Assembly: GCA_902827055.1 (NCBI GenBank)
Contig: CADEHD010000015.1
Span: 1-16,581 of the forward strand
Direction of reading: 5' to 3'
Source: an uncultured Chloroflexota bacterium
GTDB lineage: Bacteria > Chloroflexota > Dehalococcoidia > UBA2979
Length of the DNA: 16,581 bases
Shown: positions 6,572-13,863 of the stretch, one piece after another
Layout: each line of letters begins with the position of its first letter
Position numbering within the stretch: position 1 is the stretch's first letter
Notes under the pieces: generated by a model
What the model was told of the DNA's origin: nothing
Seen by the model: only the letters and a program-made list of their open reading frames with translations
Database searches by the model: none
Position numbers and translations under genes: made by a program

Positions 6572-7914
6572 CGGGAGGTGCCTGCCAGTGCCCGGGCCTC
6601 GACGACCGGAGTGTGCTGCTCCACGGCAGGACGACCCACGCATCGGTACTGGAAGCCTGCCGCGGCAACCGCGGCTGGGTCGAGCAGGTTGCGACCATCG
6701 ACGATGACTCGCTCGCGCATGACCGCGGCGAGCTCGGCGAACGGAAGCGCTCGGAACTGTGGCCATTCCGTGGCAACCACGATGGCGTCAGCGCCCTCGG
6801 CGCCGCTCACGATGTCGTCAGCCACTCGAACGCCGGGCGCCAGCGAGAGAATCCGCTCGGCGCTGACCACTGGATCGTGCACGACGACCTCGGCGCCCTC
6901 CGTCTGGAGGAGCTGCGCGAGCTCGATGGCCGGCGAGAAGCGCGTGTCATCCGTGCCAGGCTTGAAGGCAGCCCCGAGCACCAGCACGCGCCGTCGCTCG
7001 AGGTCGCCGAGGGCCGCACGGACCTTCGACACGACCAGTCGACGCTGGTCCTGGTTGACCTGCATCACCGCGCGCAGCAGCTGCGGGTGCGCGCCATGCG
7101 CAGCCGCGAGGTGCGCGAGGGACTGCGTGTCCTTCGGCAGGCAGGAACCACCCCAGCCGAGCCCGGCACCGAGGAAGCGCGGCCCGATGCGGTCATCGGC
7201 ACCAATGCCGCGCGCGACGGCCTGAGCGTCCGCCCCCATCTGCTCGCAGATCGTGGCGATCTCGTTCATGAACGAGATCTTGGTCGCGAGGAACGCGTTG
7301 GCCGCGTACTTCACCATCTCCGCGGAGCGCGTGTCGACGCGCATGATCGGCGCGCCCAGCGCGTCGAAGAGCGTGGCCGTTCGCTCGACGGCCGCGGCGT
7401 TGCTCGACCCGAGGATGACGCGGTCCGGGCGGAGGAAGTTGTCGATCGCGGTGCCCTCCTGGAGGAACTCCGGGTTCGACACCACCGCAATCGAGCTGGC
7501 CCCGCCGCGAGCGGCGAGCGCCTCGACCAGGTCGCCGGTGCCCACGGGCACCGTGGCCTTGTTCACGATGATGGCGCCGGGTGGCAAGCACTTGAGGAGG
7601 GACGCCACCGCCTCGCGGACGGCGCCCAGGTCGGCGGACCCACCCGCCGATGGCGGCGTGCCCACGGCAACGAACGCGAACTCCGCGTCCAGTCGCTCGG
7701 GGAATTCCGAGGTGAACTCGATCCGTCCGGCCTCCACGCCAGCGCGCAGCATCGAGTCCAGACCAGGCTCATGAATCGGGCATCCACCCGCGTTCAATAG
7801 TGCGATGCGGTTTGCATCGACATCGACGCAAGTAACGTGATGCCCAAGGTGCGCAAAACATGCCGCCGTGACCAGTCCGACATGTCCACAACCAACAACA
7901 GCAATTCGTGACAC
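6568..7914 (-). CDS. ugd: UDP-glucose 6-dehydrogenase
   Basis: A 448-residue member of the UDP-glucose/GDP-mannose dehydrogenase family. It makes UDP-glucuronate from UDP-glucose by two NAD-dependent oxidations. The N-terminal Rossmann motif is GCGHVG (8-13), followed by the central helix region VKYAANAFLATKISFMNE with the conserved Lys, the catalytic cysteine in GGSCLPKD (Cys258) and the C-terminal UDP-binding domain starting LVLGAAFKPGTDDTR. I chose GTG 7914 because AGGGGGGGC precedes it by about five bases and the protein then starts MSRIAVVGCG; GTG 7932 would add six residues. UDP-mannose or other dehydrogenases share the fold, but GTDDTR and the downstream AXS/ArnA-like gene favour UDP-glucose. 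It overlaps the phosphoglycosyl transferase gene by four bases. Confidence 0.9.
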   Translation of the reverse strand: MSRIAVVGCGHVGLVTAACFAHLGHHVTCVDVDANRIALLNAGGCPIHEPGLDSMLRAGVEAGRIEFTSEFPERLDAEFAFVAVGTPPSAGGSADLGAVREAVASLLKCLPPGAIIVNKATVPVGTGDLVEALAARGGASSIAVVSNPEFLQEGTAIDNFLRPDRVILGSSNAAAVERTATLFDALGAPIMRVDTRSAEMVKYAANAFLATKISFMNEIATICEQMGADAQAVARGIGADDRIGPRFLGAGLGWGGSCLPKDTQSLAHLAAAHGAHPQLLRAVMQVNQDQRRLVVSKVRAALGDLERRRVLVLGAAFKPGTDDTRFSPAIELAQLLQTEGAEVVVHDPVVSAERILSLAPGVRVADDIVSGAEGADAIVVATEWPQFRALPFAELAAVMRERVIVDGRNLLDPAAVAAAGFQYRCVGRPAVEQHTPVVEARALAGTSR

Positions 7915-8000
7915 TACGCCCCCCCTGCTCACTCACAGAGTCATGGATCGGAGTTGACTGGCGGTTGGCGCGGCGTTGGCCTTCCCGGCGTTCGGCGAGC

Positions 8001-8873
8001 TCAGAGTGCGCGCTGCGTGAACCCGCGGAATCGACGGCGCGCCGCAGCCGCAAGACCGGAGGGGAGGAGCGTGACGAACACCGGCAGATCCCGCAGCAAG
8101 TACCGACGCCAGAGGCGCGTCGGCTCCTGCGCAAGTCGGCTGGCCCACTCCAGGCCCAGGCGCTGCAAGTAGCGGGGGGCGCGGCGGCGATCGCCGGCGA
8201 TGATGTCGAGCGTTCCGCCCACGCCGATCCAGACCGCGCCGGGCACAGCCTCGTAGAACTCGCCGATCACGCGCTCCTGCTTCGGGCAGCCCAGCGCCAC
8301 AAGGACCAGCTCGGGCGCGGCGCTCCGCAGGTGCTCGCGGTCCAGCGCGACCTCGTGCGGGGGACGGTCACCGTATGGAGGGCTAATCGCCGCAACGACG
8401 CGAACAGCGGGATACAGACGCTCGATCTCGGCGCGCGCGCGCTGAGAGACCTCCGGCGCACCGCCGTACAGGGCCACCCGCAGCGAGCCGCGCGCGGTGC
8501 TGGACTCGAGCAGCCCGGCCACGAGGTCGACGCCCCCGACACGTCCCGTCTGCGCCCCACCCTCGAGGCGGGCGAGCCACGCGACGGGCGCGCCATCGGC
8601 CACCACGAGGTGGGAATCGGCGAGGAGCTGGCGGAGATGCACGTCGCGACGCGCGATCGCGAGAAAATCGAGGTTCGCGGTCGCCACGCGTCCGCCGTGG
8701 CCCGCGTCCATCCAGTCGACGCACAGCCCGACGGCATCGGCGAGCGCCCCATCGAAAATGGGCACGCCGCCCACCGGGAGATGGGTATCGGAGCGGGAGG
8801 CGACGGGGCGCCCACTGCCCCCGTCCTGCTCCGCAGAGATGGAACGCGAACGAATCACGATGGTTCCCAGCAC
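8001..8873 (-). CDS. WecG/TagA/CpsF family glycosyltransferase (GT26)
   Basis: The family adds the second sugar (for example ManNAc, ManNAcA or Glc) to the undecaprenyl-diphosphate-linked first sugar at the inner membrane face. Visible signatures are TANLDFLAIAR (65-75), VADGAPVAWLAR (91-102) with the conserved Asp93, GCPKQE (195-200), GVGGTLDIIAGDRRRAP (217-233), and a C-terminal basic segment LEWASRLAQEPTRLWRRYL typical of membrane-associated members. The start is uncertain. GTG 8873 is the longest frame, GTG 8858 is another, and neither has a good ribosome binding site; the first ~30 residues are not conserved-looking. It precedes ugd by 86 bases and follows the second response regulator by 81, so it may be the first biosynthetic gene read through from the regulatory block. 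The donor sugar is unknown. Confidence 0.85.
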   Translation of the reverse strand: MLGTIVIRSRSISAEQDGGSGRPVASRSDTHLPVGGVPIFDGALADAVGLCVDWMDAGHGGRVATANLDFLAIARRDVHLRQLLADSHLVVADGAPVAWLARLEGGAQTGRVGGVDLVAGLLESSTARGSLRVALYGGAPEVSQRARAEIERLYPAVRVVAAISPPYGDRPPHEVALDREHLRSAAPELVLVALGCPKQERVIGEFYEAVPGAVWIGVGGTLDIIAGDRRRAPRYLQRLGLEWASRLAQEPTRLWRRYLLRDLPVFVTLLPSGLAAAARRRFRGFTQRAL

Positions 8874-8954
8874 ACGGCCCGCGCTGTTTCATGCAGCGTC
8901 GGCGATCCCGGTCGAATCGCCGTCGAGGGCTGGTCTGGGGCGTGTCGGCGGTTA

Positions 8955-9659
8955 CTAGCCCCCGGACTCCGCGCGCGCCGCGGCACCCGCCAGCGAGATC
9001 GAGTACCCGAGCGAGTGGCGCGAGGTGATCTCGATGCGCTGGCCGCCGGCCTCGCGCAGCTTGCCGCGGAGGTGCGAGATGTGGGTCTTCAGGAGCGCCG
9101 GCTCGGGCGGCTCGAGGTAGTCCCACCCGAAGGTCAGCAGTCGCTCCGTGGGTGCCAGGCGCCCAGCGTTGGCGAGCAGGCAGAACAGGAGGCGCAGCTC
9201 GAGCTTCGTGAGTCGCAGCTCTGTGCCGTTCTTACGGGCGCTGAAGTGGCTGAGGTCCACGACCAGGTCGCCGAGTGAGCACATTTCGACCTCGCGCTCG
9301 GCCTCCTGGCTTTCCGCCAGGCGCTCGAGGCGCTCGATCAGCTCGAAGGGGTTGTACGGCTTGCGCACGATGTCGCCGACGCCAGCCCGCAGCGCGTTGA
9401 GCGCCAGCGGATCCGGCAGCCGAGACGCCGCCAGCATCGTGGCCAGCCCCGGCAGGAGCCGCGCGAACGCCATCAGCGGCTCGTGCGTCGCCGGCGTCAG
9501 CAGATCGACCCCGTAGACACAGGCCGTCGGGTCGAAGGGCAGCGGGTCGCTGACCTCGGACCAGTTCGGCACTTCGAAGGTCTTGTGGCCCCGCCGTCGA
9601 GCCGCCACGCCAAGCACGTGGGCGGCCAGCGCGTCGGACTCGACGATCAGGATGCGCAC
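8955..9659 (-). CDS. OmpR-type response regulator with degenerate receiver
   Basis: A 234-residue protein with an N-terminal receiver (about 1-115) and a C-terminal winged-helix DNA-binding domain (about 128-225, with LTKLELRLLFCLL and LLKTHISHLRGKLREAG...SLGYSI). The probable phospho-acceptor is Asp52 (VDLLTP) and the conserved Lys is Lys100 (RKPYNP). The acidic pair that binds Mg2+ reads Glu7-Ser8, and the conserved Thr/Ser position reads Ala in TMLAAS. The receiver may therefore respond poorly or not at all to phosphorylation. GTG 9659 is supported by a perfect AGGAGG seven bases upstream and overlaps the preceding regulator gene by 13 bases. It is expected to act as a dimer on DNA, perhaps together with that regulator. 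Confidence 0.85.
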   Translation of the reverse strand: MRILIVESDALAAHVLGVAARRRGHKTFEVPNWSEVSDPLPFDPTACVYGVDLLTPATHEPLMAFARLLPGLATMLAASRLPDPLALNALRAGVGDIVRKPYNPFELIERLERLAESQEAEREVEMCSLGDLVVDLSHFSARKNGTELRLTKLELRLLFCLLANAGRLAPTERLLTFGWDYLEPPEPALLKTHISHLRGKLREAGGQRIEITSRHSLGYSISLAGAAARAESGG

Positions 9660-10390
9660 AGCTCATCCTCCTCGGAGACCTCAAAGCCACCGGCCGTGGC
9701 CCGCTCGAGCGCTTCGGGCGCGAAGGCGTAGCCCACGCGGCTGATGGTGCGAATCGCCTCGCCCGGGCAGCCGGCCACGCGAAGCTTGCGCCGGATCGAG
9801 CTGATGTGGCCCTTGAGCAGCGTCGCGTCGGTGAGGTTCGGGTACTTCCAGACCCGCTGGTTCAGGTACGAGTACGGCAGCACCTGGTCCGGGACCCGGA
9901 CGAACTCACTCAGGATGCGCGCCTCGAGCTCGGTGCACCCGAGGTCCCGCCCGCGGTAGCGGACGGCGCCGGACGACCAGTCGAACTCCAGCGCGCGAGC
10001 GGCATCTTCCTCGGTGACGACGGCGAATGCGTCGCTACGCCGCGCGAGCGCCCGGATCCGAGACCGCAGCTCGCTCGGGTGGAAGGGCTTGCTGACGTAG
10101 TCATCGGCGCCCGCGTCAAGGCCGCCCGTGATGTCGGACAACGCGTCCAGCGAGGAGAGCATCAGGATTGGCATCCTGGGGAACGCCTGCCGCATGTAGG
10201 TCGTCAGGTCGAGGCCCGAGCCGTCGGGCAGCACCACATCGACGATCGCCAGGTCCGGCGTCTCGCGGCCGAGGAAGCGACGTGCGCCGTCCTCGGTCCC
10301 CACGACGACGACCTGGTGCCCATCGAATCGGGCCGTCTCGGCAATGATGCCGGCGTAATCCGCGTCATCTTCAATCAGTAGAACAAGCAC
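9647..10390 (-). CDS. OmpR-type response regulator, intact receiver
   Basis: A 247-residue protein. The receiver has Glu7-Asp8 (LIEDDAD), phospho-acceptor Asp51 (IVDVVLPDGSG), Ser79 (LMLSS) and Lys101 (SKPFHP), all as expected for a phosphorylatable regulator. The winged-helix domain follows (about 135-235) with CTELEARILSEFVR, LLKGHISSIRRKLRVAG and ISRVGYAFAP. GTG 10390 is chosen because a GGGGGG stretch lies about six bases upstream and the protein then begins with the receiver strand LVLLIEDD; the longer frame to 10429 adds non-conserved residues. Its 3' end carries the AGGAGG that serves the next gene. The natural partner is the kinase-like protein encoded 138 bases upstream. Targets are not known but probably include this locus. 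Confidence 0.88.
   Translation of the reverse strand: MLVLLIEDDADYAGIIAETARFDGHQVVVVGTEDGARRFLGRETPDLAIVDVVLPDGSGLDLTTYMRQAFPRMPILMLSSLDALSDITGGLDAGADDYVSKPFHPSELRSRIRALARRSDAFAVVTEEDAARALEFDWSSGAVRYRGRDLGCTELEARILSEFVRVPDQVLPYSYLNQRVWKYPNLTDATLLKGHISSIRRKLRVAGCPGEAIRTISRVGYAFAPEALERATAGGFEVSEEDELCAS
9667..9672 (-). promoter_or_regulatory. Perfect Shine-Dalgarno AGGAGG for the second response regulator
   Basis: AGGAGG on the minus strand lies seven bases before GTG 9659 and inside the coding end of the preceding regulator. It is the strongest ribosome binding site seen in the window and decides the start. Confidence 0.8.
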
Positions 10391-10480
10391 TCTGGCCCCC
10401 CGCCTGTTTGTTCTCGTACCGCACTGCAAGACCGTTGAGGGAATGCATGGCCGCCGTGGCCGCCCTCACCGCCGCTCAAT

Positions 10481-10499
10481 CGCGAACAGGTAACAGTTC
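10481..10499. promoter_or_regulatory. Candidate operator upstream of the response regulator pair
   Basis: On the minus strand the words GAACTGTTA (10499-10491) and GTTCGC (10487-10482) sit close together, and the site contains the inverted repeat GAAC(8)GTTC at 10484-10499. The same two words, in swapped order, recur at 11340-11356. It lies about 95 bases before the start of the first regulator gene. A binding role is inferred. Confidence 0.3.
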
Positions 10500-10528
10500 C
10501 CCCCTGCGCCCCCTCCGCACACGCACCG

Positions 10529-11176
10529 TTAGGCGACGGGTACCGTGACCCGCACGACGAACTCCGCCGCGCGAGACGAGACCCGCAGACTGCCGCCCAT
10601 GCGCGCAGCTAGATCTTCGGCAAGACGTAGCCCGATCCGTTGCCCCACGTGCCGGACTTCGGACGCACGCCGATTGGACACTCGAAGCTCAAGACCCTCG
10701 GGGAGGCGCGACAGCCCCACCTCGATCGGGAACGCCGGGTCGCCGTGAAGGTGCGCGTTCTCCATGAGCGCCTGCGACAGCGCCTCGAAGGCCGCTGGGT
10801 CGCGCCGCACGCGGCACTCGCTGGCCCGCTCGCCCACGACGAGGCTGACCTGCAAGTCGCACCGTAATGCGTCGCTTACCAGCCCTTCGAGGAATTGCGC
10901 CGGGGTGCGAGCTGGAACCGGCATCGGCGCGTTGAACACGCTCCCGACGCGCTCCAGCGTGCGCTCCGCGATACGCTCGATGAGCTCCAGGGCCGCGCGC
11001 GCCCGAGCGGGATCGTCCTGCTCGAGGGCTGCCCGGGCCACGGTGACGATGAGTGCGGCCGGCGACTTGACCTCGTGGTAGGCGCGCCGGACGCGCAGCT
11101 GCGACTCCGCGTCCTGGGTGCCAACGGCATCGACAGGCGTTTGCCTGGCTGCTTGCACGACGTCCGCCCCCACCAT
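10529..11176 (-). CDS. Small soluble histidine-kinase-like protein
   Basis: A 215-residue protein without a sensor domain or membrane segment. A dimerisation/phospho-acceptor helix carries His34 in YHEVKSPAALI, matching the H-E-x-x-(S/T)-P H-box. The ATPase domain follows, with an N-box at QALMENAHLHG (Asn140) and a G2-like segment VGQRIGLRLAEDLAARMGG (177-195). The G1 box is poor: LRVSNRRAS has Asn for the usual Asp and lacks the glycines, and the ATP lid is short. It could be a kinase with an unusual nucleotide site, or mainly a phosphatase or scaffold. ATG 11176 is the only start after an in-frame TGA. It precedes the two response regulators and probably forms one transcription unit with them. 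The input signal must come from another protein or from ligand binding in the cytoplasm. Confidence 0.75.
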   Translation of the reverse strand: MVGADVVQAARQTPVDAVGTQDAESQLRVRRAYHEVKSPAALIVTVARAALEQDDPARARAALELIERIAERTLERVGSVFNAPMPVPARTPAQFLEGLVSDALRCDLQVSLVVGERASECRVRRDPAAFEALSQALMENAHLHGDPAFPIEVGLSRLPEGLELRVSNRRASEVRHVGQRIGLRLAEDLAARMGGSLRVSSRAAEFVVRVTVPVA

Positions 11177-11216
11177 GTGCCGCTCGGTGCCGAACTGGAC
11201 CCGATTGGCTCACCGG

Positions 11217-11234
11217 TTGTCGAATTATTGTCGA
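11217..11234. promoter_or_regulatory. 11-bp-period direct repeat, candidate OmpR-family operator
   Basis: TTGTCGA occurs at 11217-11223 and again at 11228-11234, separated by four bases, so the period is 11 bp. OmpR/PhoB-family regulators typically bind direct repeats with this period. It lies 41-58 bases upstream of the kinase-like gene and straddles its candidate -10 element, in one of the few A/T-rich places in the window. Autoregulation is an inference. Confidence 0.45.
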
Positions 11235-11252
11235 CCTTTGGAGTCCGAACAA
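11224..11252 (-). promoter_or_regulatory. Candidate sigma70-type promoter of the kinase/regulator operon
   Basis: On the minus strand AATAAT (11229-11224) matches the -10 consensus at five of six positions, and TTGTTC (11252-11247) matches -35 at three of six, with a 17-base spacer. It is about 48 bases upstream of ATG 11176. The -10 lies between the two copies of the TTGTCGA repeat. Confidence 0.35.
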
Positions 11253-11338
11253 CCGCAATGCATGACAAGAAACCCACAATCAAAGGGTCGGAATCGGCGG
11301 CGCATGTACGAAGTCTGACACGCTCTGAATCCGTGTGA

Positions 11339-11358
11339 AGTTCGCATGAACTGTTAAC
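11339..11358. promoter_or_regulatory. Inverted repeat and shared word, second candidate operator
   Basis: AGTTC-GCAT-GAACT (11339-11352) is a perfect inverted repeat with a four-base loop, running into GTTAAC. GTTCGC (11340-11345) and GAACTGTTA (11348-11356) are both shared with the site at 10481-10499. It lies between the acyltransferase stop and the kinase-like gene. A protein-binding role is inferred. Confidence 0.3.
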
Positions 11359-11452
11359 GGAATCGGGCGCTCAAGTCCTTGCACGAATCCGCCATCGCGG
11401 TACGTCGTCGCGACGGTGCCTGCTGGCCCGGATTGTGCGGCGTCGAAGCGCT

Positions 11453-12064
11453 CTACGAAACGCGACTCTCCGGCTCGGTCGATGGCGCATCGAGCGAGCG
11501 GATGACGCGCGCCGGCACACCGCCGGCGAGTGATCGAGGCGGGATGTGCCCGGTCACCACGGCGTGCGCGGCGATGACCGACCCATGTCCGATATGGGCG
11601 CCCGGGAGCACCGTCACGCGGGCTCCCAGCCACACGTCGTCCTCGATGATGACGGGCCGCGGCTGGTCCGGCAGGAGGTGGTCCTCCGTGCTGTGGTAGT
11701 TGCTGTCGATGACAATCGCGTACTGGCCGATGGCACAGCGCTTACCAATTCGAACGAGCCGGAGCGCCGAGATATCAGCTCCGTAATTGATGAACGTGCC
11801 CTCGCCGATTTCGACGGTGCCATGTGCGCCGACCGCGTAATCCTGCCGCACCGTGCGCCCATCGAGGCGCACACGGTCGCCGAACACCATCTGGCCCCCG
11901 AAGTTGGACACATGAGCGCGGCCTCGGAGGCGGACGGTCCCGACGCTCGTCGCGCCGCGGAGCCACCAGCGGGCGTTCAGGTGCTGGAGGGCGGACACGA
12001 TGGTCGCCCGCAAGCCTCGCTTCCGGAGGAACGTCGAGATCCGTGCGTACGGCATCGTGCTCAT
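11453..12064 (-). CDS. Left-handed beta-helix (hexapeptide-repeat) O-acyltransferase
   Basis: A 203-residue protein of the WcaF/NodL/maltose acetyltransferase type, which transfers an acetyl or other acyl group from a CoA donor to a sugar hydroxyl. Degenerate hexapeptide turns run through about 75-170 (VEIGEGTFINYGADI, LVRIGKRCAIG, VWLGARVTVLPGAHIG, GSVIAAHAVV). His124 in VIDSNYHS is the likely catalytic base. The C-terminal signature is AGGVPARVIR (180-189). ATG 12064 is the longest start and ATG 12055 is also possible. It is divergent from the flippase gene and probably modifies the repeat unit. The acceptor sugar cannot be read from the sequence. Confidence 0.85.
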   Translation of the reverse strand: MSTMPYARISTFLRKRGLRATIVSALQHLNARWWLRGATSVGTVRLRGRAHVSNFGGQMVFGDRVRLDGRTVRQDYAVGAHGTVEIGEGTFINYGADISALRLVRIGKRCAIGQYAIVIDSNYHSTEDHLLPDQPRPVIIEDDVWLGARVTVLPGAHIGHGSVIAAHAVVTGHIPPRSLAGGVPARVIRSLDAPSTEPESRVS

Positions 12065-12305
12065 ACGAACGATAGTCGGACCACCACGTTGAGGCCGCGT
12101 TCAGGCCCGGGCGTCGCGGCACCGGACCCACACTCAACCTGGTACCTACGGCAAGTCCCGAAGGTGGACGGAGGGGCGCGTGACGGCGTGGACGCCGGCA
12201 CGCCGGCGCGGTGCTCACGAGGCGACTCCGCGGGACTCACTCAACGGGGACTCAATAGCCCGCCTGTAGGGTGGGTCTGTCGGAATAGCAGGGCAGTCAG
12301 GTCAC
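12065..12305. promoter_or_regulatory. Divergent promoter region with GGGACTCA direct repeats
   Basis: About 240 bases separate the divergent acyltransferase and flippase genes, so outward promoters are expected for both. GGGACTCA occurs at 12232-12239 and 12247-12254, and a third GACTC lies at 12224-12228, giving three similar elements within about 30 bases. No convincing -10/-35 pair was found on either strand; TGTAGGGT (12265-12272) is at best a weak -10. Confidence 0.35.
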
Positions 12306-13829
12306 GTGAAGCAATTGGCAATCGAGCCTCAGCACAGCGGGACGATGTCCGTGGCCCGACCAACGGTCGAGCAGGTGCGCGCCACGCACAGCCCGGAGTC
12401 AGTTGCGAGGACCGCGCTCGCGTCGATTGCCGCCACGGCGATCAGCTGGGCCGCGTCTTCCCTGAGCATCGTGTTCATCCCGAGGCTGCTCGGGCCCACT
12501 GACTTCGGACTCATCTCCACCGCTCTCGCGATCCAGGGCGTGGTGATGACGTTCGGCGCGGTGGGGACGGGGGCGTACCTCCTCAAGAGCGCCGCTCGAG
12601 AGCCGGCACGTGCCGCCGCCTTCTTCCTGCAGGTCGCCGGACTCCGCACGATGGCGGCCCTGCTGCTGATCGCGATCGCGGTGCCGCTGTCGGCAGCAGT
12701 CGTCAGCTGGCCTGCGAGCATCCTCATCCTCGCGATCGTCGTCGCGACCAGCCTACCGGCGCTGATCGGCGAGGCCGCGCTCGCCGGCCTGCAGGCGAAT
12801 CAGATGATGGGCCAGGCTGCGATTGCACGCGCCTTCGTGATGGGCGCCAGTCAATGGGTGATCGTGGGCCTGCTCTGGCTCGGCTACGGGATCTTCGCTT
12901 ACAGCGTCGCGCAGGCAGTGGCGATGGCGGTCGTCGCGACGATCACCGTGGCCCTGTTCTGGCGCCACTTCGGTGCCCGCTCGCGCGTCACCTTCGCCGA
13001 CATCGGCTCGACGTTCCGAAGCTCGCGCTCCTACATGTCGGCGGACGTGGCGCTGCTGGTCTACGGGCGGATCGACATGGTCATTCTCGCGGCCGTGGCC
13101 GGTTCCACCAGCGTCGGGTTGTATGCGTTCGCGTACCGGCTCGTCGCGCTCAGCATGTTCCTGCCGGGGATGCTCTCCGGCGCGACGATGCCCGCCCTCT
13201 CGGCCTCCGCTCACCGCGACGAGGAGCACTTCCGCCGCCTGCTCTCAGGCGCGGTGCGACTGGCGCTGCTCGGAGGCGTCCCGGCGGCCGGTGGCCTGCT
13301 CGCGCTCGCCCCTGAGCTGACGCGGCTGGTGGCTGGCAATGAGTTCCGCGATGCCGCACCGGTCCTCATGTTGCTCGCCGCACACATCCCGTTCGTGGCG
13401 ATCGACACCATCCTGTCGACCGGGGTGATCGCCCTCGACCGACAGCGAACCTGGGCTCGGATGGCGTGGGCGGCTGCGGTGCTCAATCCGCTGATGAACC
13501 TCGCGTTGATCCCGGTCGCGATCCAGCTCTGGGCGAACGCCGCAATCGGCGCGTCCATCGCGACGCTGCTGACCGAACTCATGATGACCAGTGCGGCGCT
13601 GTACCTGATGCGGTCGTACCTCGCGCGCGACATGGCACGTTCCGCGTTCCTGGCCTGCGTGTCGACGGCCTTCATGATGGGGGTTGTGCTGCTCGTACTG
13701 AGTGCGGTGGGCGTGATCCCTGCGATTGCTGTGGGTGTGGTGAGCTACGGAGCAGCCGCATACGTCCTGCGCCTGCTCACACACGATGATGTCCAGTTCG
13801 CCGTGAGGGCGATCCGACGTTCGCGCTAA
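12306..13829 (+). CDS. wzx: Wzx-type repeat-unit flippase (MOP superfamily)
   Basis: A 507-residue integral membrane protein with about 12-14 hydrophobic helices over its whole length. The N-terminal part (about 33-75, ATAISWAASSLSIVFIPRLLGPTDFGLI... in pattern) has the R-x-L-G-x-x-x-F/Y-G signature of polysaccharide biosynthesis/RfbX proteins, and the mid-protein segment YMSADVALLVYGRIDMVILA is typical of helix 7. Wzx proteins move undecaprenyl-linked repeat units to the outer face of the membrane, where the Wzy-like protein acts. GTG 12306 has AGGT five bases upstream; ATG 12345 would remove 13 residues. It starts a two-gene plus-strand unit inside an otherwise minus-strand locus. Confidence 0.88.
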   Translation: MKQLAIEPQHSGTMSVARPTVEQVRATHSPESVARTALASIAATAISWAASSLSIVFIPRLLGPTDFGLISTALAIQGVVMTFGAVGTGAYLLKSAAREPARAAAFFLQVAGLRTMAALLLIAIAVPLSAAVVSWPASILILAIVVATSLPALIGEAALAGLQANQMMGQAAIARAFVMGASQWVIVGLLWLGYGIFAYSVAQAVAMAVVATITVALFWRHFGARSRVTFADIGSTFRSSRSYMSADVALLVYGRIDMVILAAVAGSTSVGLYAFAYRLVALSMFLPGMLSGATMPALSASAHRDEEHFRRLLSGAVRLALLGGVPAAGGLLALAPELTRLVAGNEFRDAAPVLMLLAAHIPFVAIDTILSTGVIALDRQRTWARMAWAAAVLNPLMNLALIPVAIQLWANAAIGASIATLLTELMMTSAALYLMRSYLARDMARSAFLACVSTAFMMGVVLLVLSAVGVIPAIAVGVVSYGAAAYVLRLLTHDDVQFAVRAIRRSR

Positions 13830-13863
13830 GTCCGGGTGGGGCCCCGGGGTAATGGAGAGCTTG

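Noticed and set aside
6481..7800. Plus-strand open frame of 439 codons opposite ugd
   Set aside because: Mirror image of the ugd frame; the minus strand encodes all UGD motifs including GGSCLPKD.
7908..9278. Plus-strand open frame of 456 codons opposite the GT26 and regulator genes
   Set aside because: Crosses two genes and their intergenic gap without recognisable domains; a shadow.
9647..9659. Possible frameshift splitting one long two-domain regulator
   Set aside because: Each protein has its own full receiver and winged-helix domain, and the second has a perfect ribosome binding site, so this is an ordinary gene overlap.
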